Assembly (NCBI RefSeq): GCF_030704535.1
Contig: NC_081815.1
Span: 16,787,001 to 16,851,000, forward strand
Origin: Vitis vinifera
Lineage: Eukaryota > Streptophyta > Magnoliopsida > Vitales > Vitaceae
Direction: 5' to 3'
DNA length: 64,000 nucleotides
Part shown: positions 59,245 through 64,000 of the stretch, in pieces
Position numbering within the stretch: position 1 is the stretch's first letter
Layout of the letters: each line of letters starts with the position of its first letter
Notes under the pieces: model-generated
The model's database searches: none
What the model was told of the DNA's origin: nothing
What the model saw: the letters and a program-made list of their open reading frames with translations, nothing else
Translations under genes and position numbers: made by a program

Positions 59245-61731
59245 CTATCGATCATAAGCCATAGCTACCACAGGGATTCGTACCTTGTGTCCTCTGCTTC
59301 CTTTCAACAAAACTTCTCCAAAACTGTAGGTTCCAGTCACTGATCGAGCGGTCAGTGTCACTGAGAACTTCCTTGATGCACCGGGTTTCAGAGTCATTGC
59401 TGGGGGGTTGGCTTCAACGGCAATTGCAGGTGCCATTCTGGTTGAGATCACATAGGTTTCTAGACCAGCAACATTTGTGACTGTGCGAGTGACAGTTTGA
59501 GTTCCCACAAGGTGGGAGATTGTGATTGATGGGGTGTTGAGATTTGATGGGCGGCCCATGGTGTAATTGCATGGTAAGCTTGTGTAGTTCTTTATCTCAT
59601 GAGCATCAATTCCTGGTGTTGTGCACAAGAACCCTATGTAGTCCTCATAAGCTACAAAAAAGAGGGAATGAGTGTCAATGATTTGAGATTGTGCTCAATG
59701 ATGCTCCAGTATAATCCAAAAATGTCTTAAAATATATATTTCCAATATATCTTCTCCGCACTTCATATCTGTTCTAAAAATGTTCTCGATTAGGTTGGTT
59801 CCTCATTAAGTTACTTCAATAATTCTTTTTGTCCATGTTTACATTTTCATTTCCTATGTCTTAGCTTTTGAAAACAGAAAGAGAAAGGACAAATACCATA
59901 AAATAAGAAGGAATAAGACAAACCTGCATCAAAGATAAGTCCAGGATCCAGAGCCGCTCTAGGAGTAACATGGCCACTCCCATAATCAAAAGGTGTAGCA
60001 GTGACAAGTGTGACAGTTTCTGATCCAGAATACTGCTGTGCTCGAAGAGGGTTTTCAGCTCTGTCGAGCGTTGTTGATGTCGTCATTAAAGCTGATTTGA
60101 TGGCAGCAGGGCTCCAATGAGGGTGTTTCTGCTTTACAAGGGCAGCTATTCCAGCTATATGTGGTGCAGCCATGCTAGTTCCAGAGATCATTGCAAACCC
60201 TTCTCCTGCTCGAAGAAAAAACAAAGATGTTTAAAAGGCATTCATTAGCATGTTAAAAGTACAGTAACTATAGCATGTTATCCTGCTGGCATGGTTTTCA
60301 AATTCTTAATGCTCTGTGGTGTCCGAGAAGATGGACAAAAAAAGTGTAAAATGTATTTAACAACATTTCTCCCAGCATCAAATTGAGCATAAAATTGCAT
60401 AACATTAGTTCTCCTTTCCAAAGTTTAAGATGCAGTAGTGGTAGTTCAAAACCCCTGAATATCTATAACTGACAGACTTTTTTTTCATAAAGATTAATTC
60501 CACTCTGGATTGACTGACTTAATGCGCATATAAAGATTAAGCCTTGGCTAAGACATCTAAAGAAGTAGGGAGAAATAGATGAATTGAAACTACTGATATT
60601 TACCAACATAATTGGCCTCATCTGTTCCATTTGGAGACCAGGCAGCCCAAATGAGAGAACCTGGAGCTAGAATATCTGGTTTGAGAAGATCCGCATCTTG
60701 GAAGTTGAAATCTCTTATATTGGGTCCCCGAGCAGAAAATAATGCCACCTGAGGTGCTGATTTGTGGAGTATAGGCATCAATCCATCCCCAATGCTACCT
60801 GTAGCTTTAAAGCTCTTCACTCGTCCAGTCCAATCTCTTGAAGTGGATGTATTATAGTACTCTATAAGATCCTGAAGTAAAAGCAATGCCCAAGCACACA
60901 GAACAGAGATGATAGAATCAGGTACCATACAGAAAAACAAATTATAAGCAGGGAGGGGGAAAAAAATAACAATGAGGAGACCAAAAAGCAGGTTACACCA
61001 GTACCAAAACTAATCAACAACCTAAAATGCTTGTGGGTGGTAGTAGTTAAAGAGTAAATCCCCCTATAAAACCCAAGGTATACCAAAAGTGAGTTTTAGA
61101 CAAGGAAGCATAAATGCACTTTTCAGTTTCTTTTAAATTTCCTGTTCCAATCCAATCCACTTTGACACCTAATAAATTCATGGGCCTGCATCACACAAGT
61201 CATGTTCAATTATATGCAGCCCCAGGTCCACTACATCGTGAAGACCACTGAAATAACAGCTTAAACAAAGTCCCAACATATACTGATATCCAGGTCAGAA
61301 TTCAGCAACTGATAGCGGGATGTTCCAGATGGTGCCAGTCACACTGGACCACTATCTACCTACTGGAAATATATATCATTAAAGAAGAAGAATTAAGATA
61401 TTTACCATTGATTTGCTGACTTCTGTGATGAGAATCCCAGGAATACTGACAGGAACAGGATCAAACTTTGTTCCTGGAGAAACATTTTCCACAGCAAGAA
61501 CAAACCCAATTGCACCAAGACTCTTGGCCGTTTCTGACACCTTCTTGATTGATGCTGTACCAACAACAAAATTGAAGGAATAGCCACAAAGAAGAATGTT
61601 CCCTTCAACCAAGTTTTTGTTTAGAACTTCTGGTCTTTGGCAGTCTGAAGGACTGTACTTCACAACCGAAGAATCCAGCAGCACATCATTTGCAGCAACC
61701 AGGGTGAATGTTCGATTGAAATGTGTAGAAG
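59245..61731 (-). CDS. subtilisin-like serine protease SBT2.5/SBT2.6-like, C-terminal half (partial)
   Basis: Four exons in phase on the minus strand: 61731-61406, 60871-60604, 60205-59924, 59651-59245 (TAG at 59247-59245), about 427 residues; full SBT2.5/2.6 proteins (SLP3 type) have about 815. Exon 1 holds the protease-associated domain ([29 protein letters not shown]). Exon 2 leads with [13 protein letters not shown] and [15 protein letters not shown]. Exon 3 has the catalytic serine in [13 protein letters not shown] and then [14 protein letters not shown]. Exon 4 carries [14 protein letters not shown] and the fibronectin-like C-terminal domain. No stop or frameshift is seen, and all borders are GT/AG. 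The exons with the propeptide, catalytic Asp and His, and the oxyanion Asn are not in 61732-64000. They may lie beyond a long intron carrying the transposon at 62936, or the gene is truncated. Intact proteins are secreted serine proteases. Confidence 0.9.
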
Positions 61732-61789
61732 CTGCAGTAAGCCATGAGAGATACCTCAGCTCCAGGAAGGCAGACATATCACTTGAGAA

Positions 61790-62930
61790 CTAGCAGGTAT
61801 TCTATGAGACAACTAATTGGAAGGTCCATGAGAACTAAAGGCACAGTGGTTGAGCATGAAAAGACTCAGCAAAAGGTCCATAAGAACTAAGAGTTTTGTA
61901 AGCCTATTAAACACAAGGCTCAGTGGTTGAGCTTGAAAGTCATGAAGTAAAAAAGTCATATACATGATAGCCTCAGAATTACTGCAAAGTGAATTAATCT
62001 CACATCACAAGAGCCTTATATGGCTTCCTCGAGGACCCATGAGGCATCACCATCTACACAATATATTAGATTATTTGACTTTGGGACTAGTGAGCTGTGA
62101 ATCCGAAGGATGTGCAGAGAGGGCATTATCCATTACTACTTAGATCATATGATTTAAATTTCGATCTTCTTATTAATTTTTCAACACTCTTTTAGAACTT
62201 CATAGTACTATGATCATCAAGTGACACATTTGTATCAAGCTTTAGAGTAAAAATCATCAATGTTCAGGACCAAGATTTTGTAGATTGTTGAGGTAAGTTG
62301 AAGTAGTATTTGATCTTTAAGGAGACATCGCTTCCATGTCTTTGCCAATGACCTCACACTATGACTTTTTTGGCTCAGTCAAATCGAACTATCCCTAATA
62401 GACTACTCAGACAAAGTTCAGCCTTTACTCTCTTTTAGTGCTCAAAGATTGACTTCAAGGAATTTATTTAATAGATAAATCCCAAGTCCAATTGTTTGAA
62501 CATTCTAAGCAGGCCCCCCTAACAATCAGGTTGACCAGCAAATCATTAGGTTTGATGTCCCTTCACACAAGAAGGTACACAGATATGCAAGAATGTAGAC
62601 TGCCATCAATCACAGGTGAGCATGCTTTGAGAGAGACTCGAATCAGGATTTTAAAGATAAAGAGAATCACTGATCAGGAAAAAGAATAGCTAAGACTTTA
62701 AGCTCCACATGGCGGCAGCAAAAGGTTAGCTCTAGGAGACTCCAACTACAAGGCACCAGGCACACCACCTGAGTGCCCCAACATTTCACAGGGCCTGCTT
62801 TGAATCACTCCAAGGAAAAGGAAAGGTTAACATAGCAATTCATTCACAATCACTATTTCAATTAAAATGACTAAAGCACCACTTACTACACAACATTGCA
62901 CATTGTCATCAGTCTGTCAAAGTAAACCTA
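61790..62930. other. upstream flank or intron of the subtilase gene, no exon recognised
   Basis: Balanced, non-coding DNA on both strands. I searched by eye for the expected N-terminal subtilase motifs and found none. One 65-codon open frame on the plus strand at 62492 has no similarity. Confidence 0.5.
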
Positions 62931-62935
62931 ATGAT

Positions 62936-64000
62936 TTAAAAACTGGACCGGACAGGCCGATTCAACCGTCGAATCGGACGAACCATTCGGTTTCCTATGA
63001 ACCAGTCAACATGTGAGTTGACCAAAACACTATTGGGCCTTGCCACATTGGGCCTAAAATCTTCCCACTCTCCCACCCACCAGGCAACCCATTGAGCAGC
63101 TTACCTGTTCCTTCAGCTCATTAAATTTGTGAGTTTCCGATGTGGGATGTGGGATTTGGTTATAAAGAAAAATCTTCCCACTCTCCCACCCACCAGGCAG
63201 CCCATTAAGCAGCTTACATGTACCTTCAACTCATTAAATTTGTGAGTTTCTGATGTGGGATGTGGGATTTGGTTATGGATTTGTATTTGGTTCAACCGCC
63301 GAACCAGATGAAACATTCGGTTTTTTGTGAACCAGTCAACATGTGGGTAGACCAAAACGCTATTGGGCCTTGCCACTTTGGGCCTAAAATCTTCCCACTC
63401 TCCCACCCACCAAGCAGCCCATTGAGCAGCTTACCTGTTCCTTCAACTCATTAAATTTGTGAGTTTCCGATGTGGGATGTTATAAAGAAAAATAAATGCT
63501 ATTCCATTGCATTGTGAGGATTTGAACCTCAAATCTAAGGTTTAGAAAAGAAAGAGCCAATCATTATGCTGCACAATTCCTTTCACAAATATAGGTAACA
63601 ATATGTTATATTAATGCTCTTTGCAAATTTTTATTATATAAAACATTTAAACAAATATAAATATTTATATTCATATTTTTTTTTATAATAATTATTAACA
63701 ATAAATATGAAATTAATATAATATTTTTAAAATTTTAAAATTATAAAATGCATAGACATGTAGATATAATTAAATGTTATAATTTTCTTCTCATATGTAA
63801 ATATTATACATATTCAATTTAATAAAATTTGATATATTAATACATTTATATTTATGTTTATCATTTAATAGACATATCAAATACAAAAATAAAATGAAAT
63901 GCTATAATTTTAATATTATGTATATATACATATATAAATTTCTTAAAATTATTTTAAATTTTAATAAAATTTAAATTATATATTTATGAAATCACCGATT
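62936..64000 (-). mobile_element. transposable element with GGACCGG/GGTTCAACC-type end, internal repeats, antisense tRNA-like segment; runs off the window
   Basis: It begins near TTTAAAAACTGGACCGGAC at 62936. It then has three copies of a 110 bp unit (63061, 63174, 63391), an antisense tRNA-like segment at about 63507-63590 (B box GGTTCAAATCC on the minus strand), then 400 bp of very AT-rich DNA to the window end. The AT-rich part is the reverse complement of 33872-34290. No coding region. It may lie inside an intron of the subtilase gene. Confidence 0.65.
63061..63482 (+). repeat. three copies of a 110 bp unit within a larger 330 bp duplication
   Basis: The unit cttcccactctcccacccac through gagcagcttacctgttcctt to gtttccgatgtgggatgt occurs at 63061, 63174 and 63391. 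In addition, about 90 bases before the first unit (62971-63060: cattcggttt, gaaccagtcaacatgtg, tattgggccttgccac) are repeated before the third (63301-63390). Confidence 0.92.

Overview
This window is plant nuclear DNA from a eudicot. It is strongly AT-rich, its genes contain introns with GT/AG (once possibly GC/AG) borders, its protein families are plant-specific (nepenthesin-type aspartic protease, PADRE/DUF4228, SBT2-type subtilase), and the space between genes is full of decayed transposons, MITE-like elements and satellite DNA. The repeat style would fit a woody species such as grapevine, but that is an impression and not a proof.

Layout. 1-4.5 kb: one intact single-exon aspartic protease gene (+). 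4.5-10.1 kb: a badly decayed Ty1/copia element, interrupted by a CACTA-like element that itself holds an AT-rich element with a tRNA-like promoter. 10.9-12.5 kb: two gene relics head to head, a UDP-glycosyltransferase fragment (-) and a PPR fragment (+). 13.4-14.5 kb: probable LTR debris. 16.75-25.9 kb: a head-to-tail tandem duplication of about 4.2-5.0 kb carrying the promoter and first 43 codons of a PADRE-family gene. The first copy is cut off mid-gene, and the second continues into the intact gene (25781-26353, +). 26.7-31.8 kb: an ORP4-type oxysterol-binding-protein-related gene (-), six coding exons, with a probable leader exon near 32.5 kb. 33.8-37.8 kb: AT-rich repeats and a possible old copy of the ORP leader region. 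38.0-45.4 kb: a satellite-like array of 16 monomers of about 370-490 bp, partly organised as dimers. 45.9-46.8 kb: a second tandem repeat of about 310 bp. 50.6-53.2 kb (leader to 55.7 kb): a multi-exon thioredoxin-fold gene (-) lacking a CxxC centre. 59.2-61.7 kb: the C-terminal half of an SBT2.5/2.6-like subtilisin protease (-); the N-terminal half is not visible. 62.9-64.0 kb: a transposable element running off the window.

The genes do not form a pathway. They are independent housekeeping or defence-type genes separated by repeats. The most notable structures are the tandem duplication that creates a chimeric 54-residue ORF keeping an N-acylation signal, the satellite array with a local dimeric higher-order pattern, the nested insertions, and a candidate GC-AG intron in the ORP gene. 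I saw no CRISPR array, rRNA gene or functional tRNA gene.
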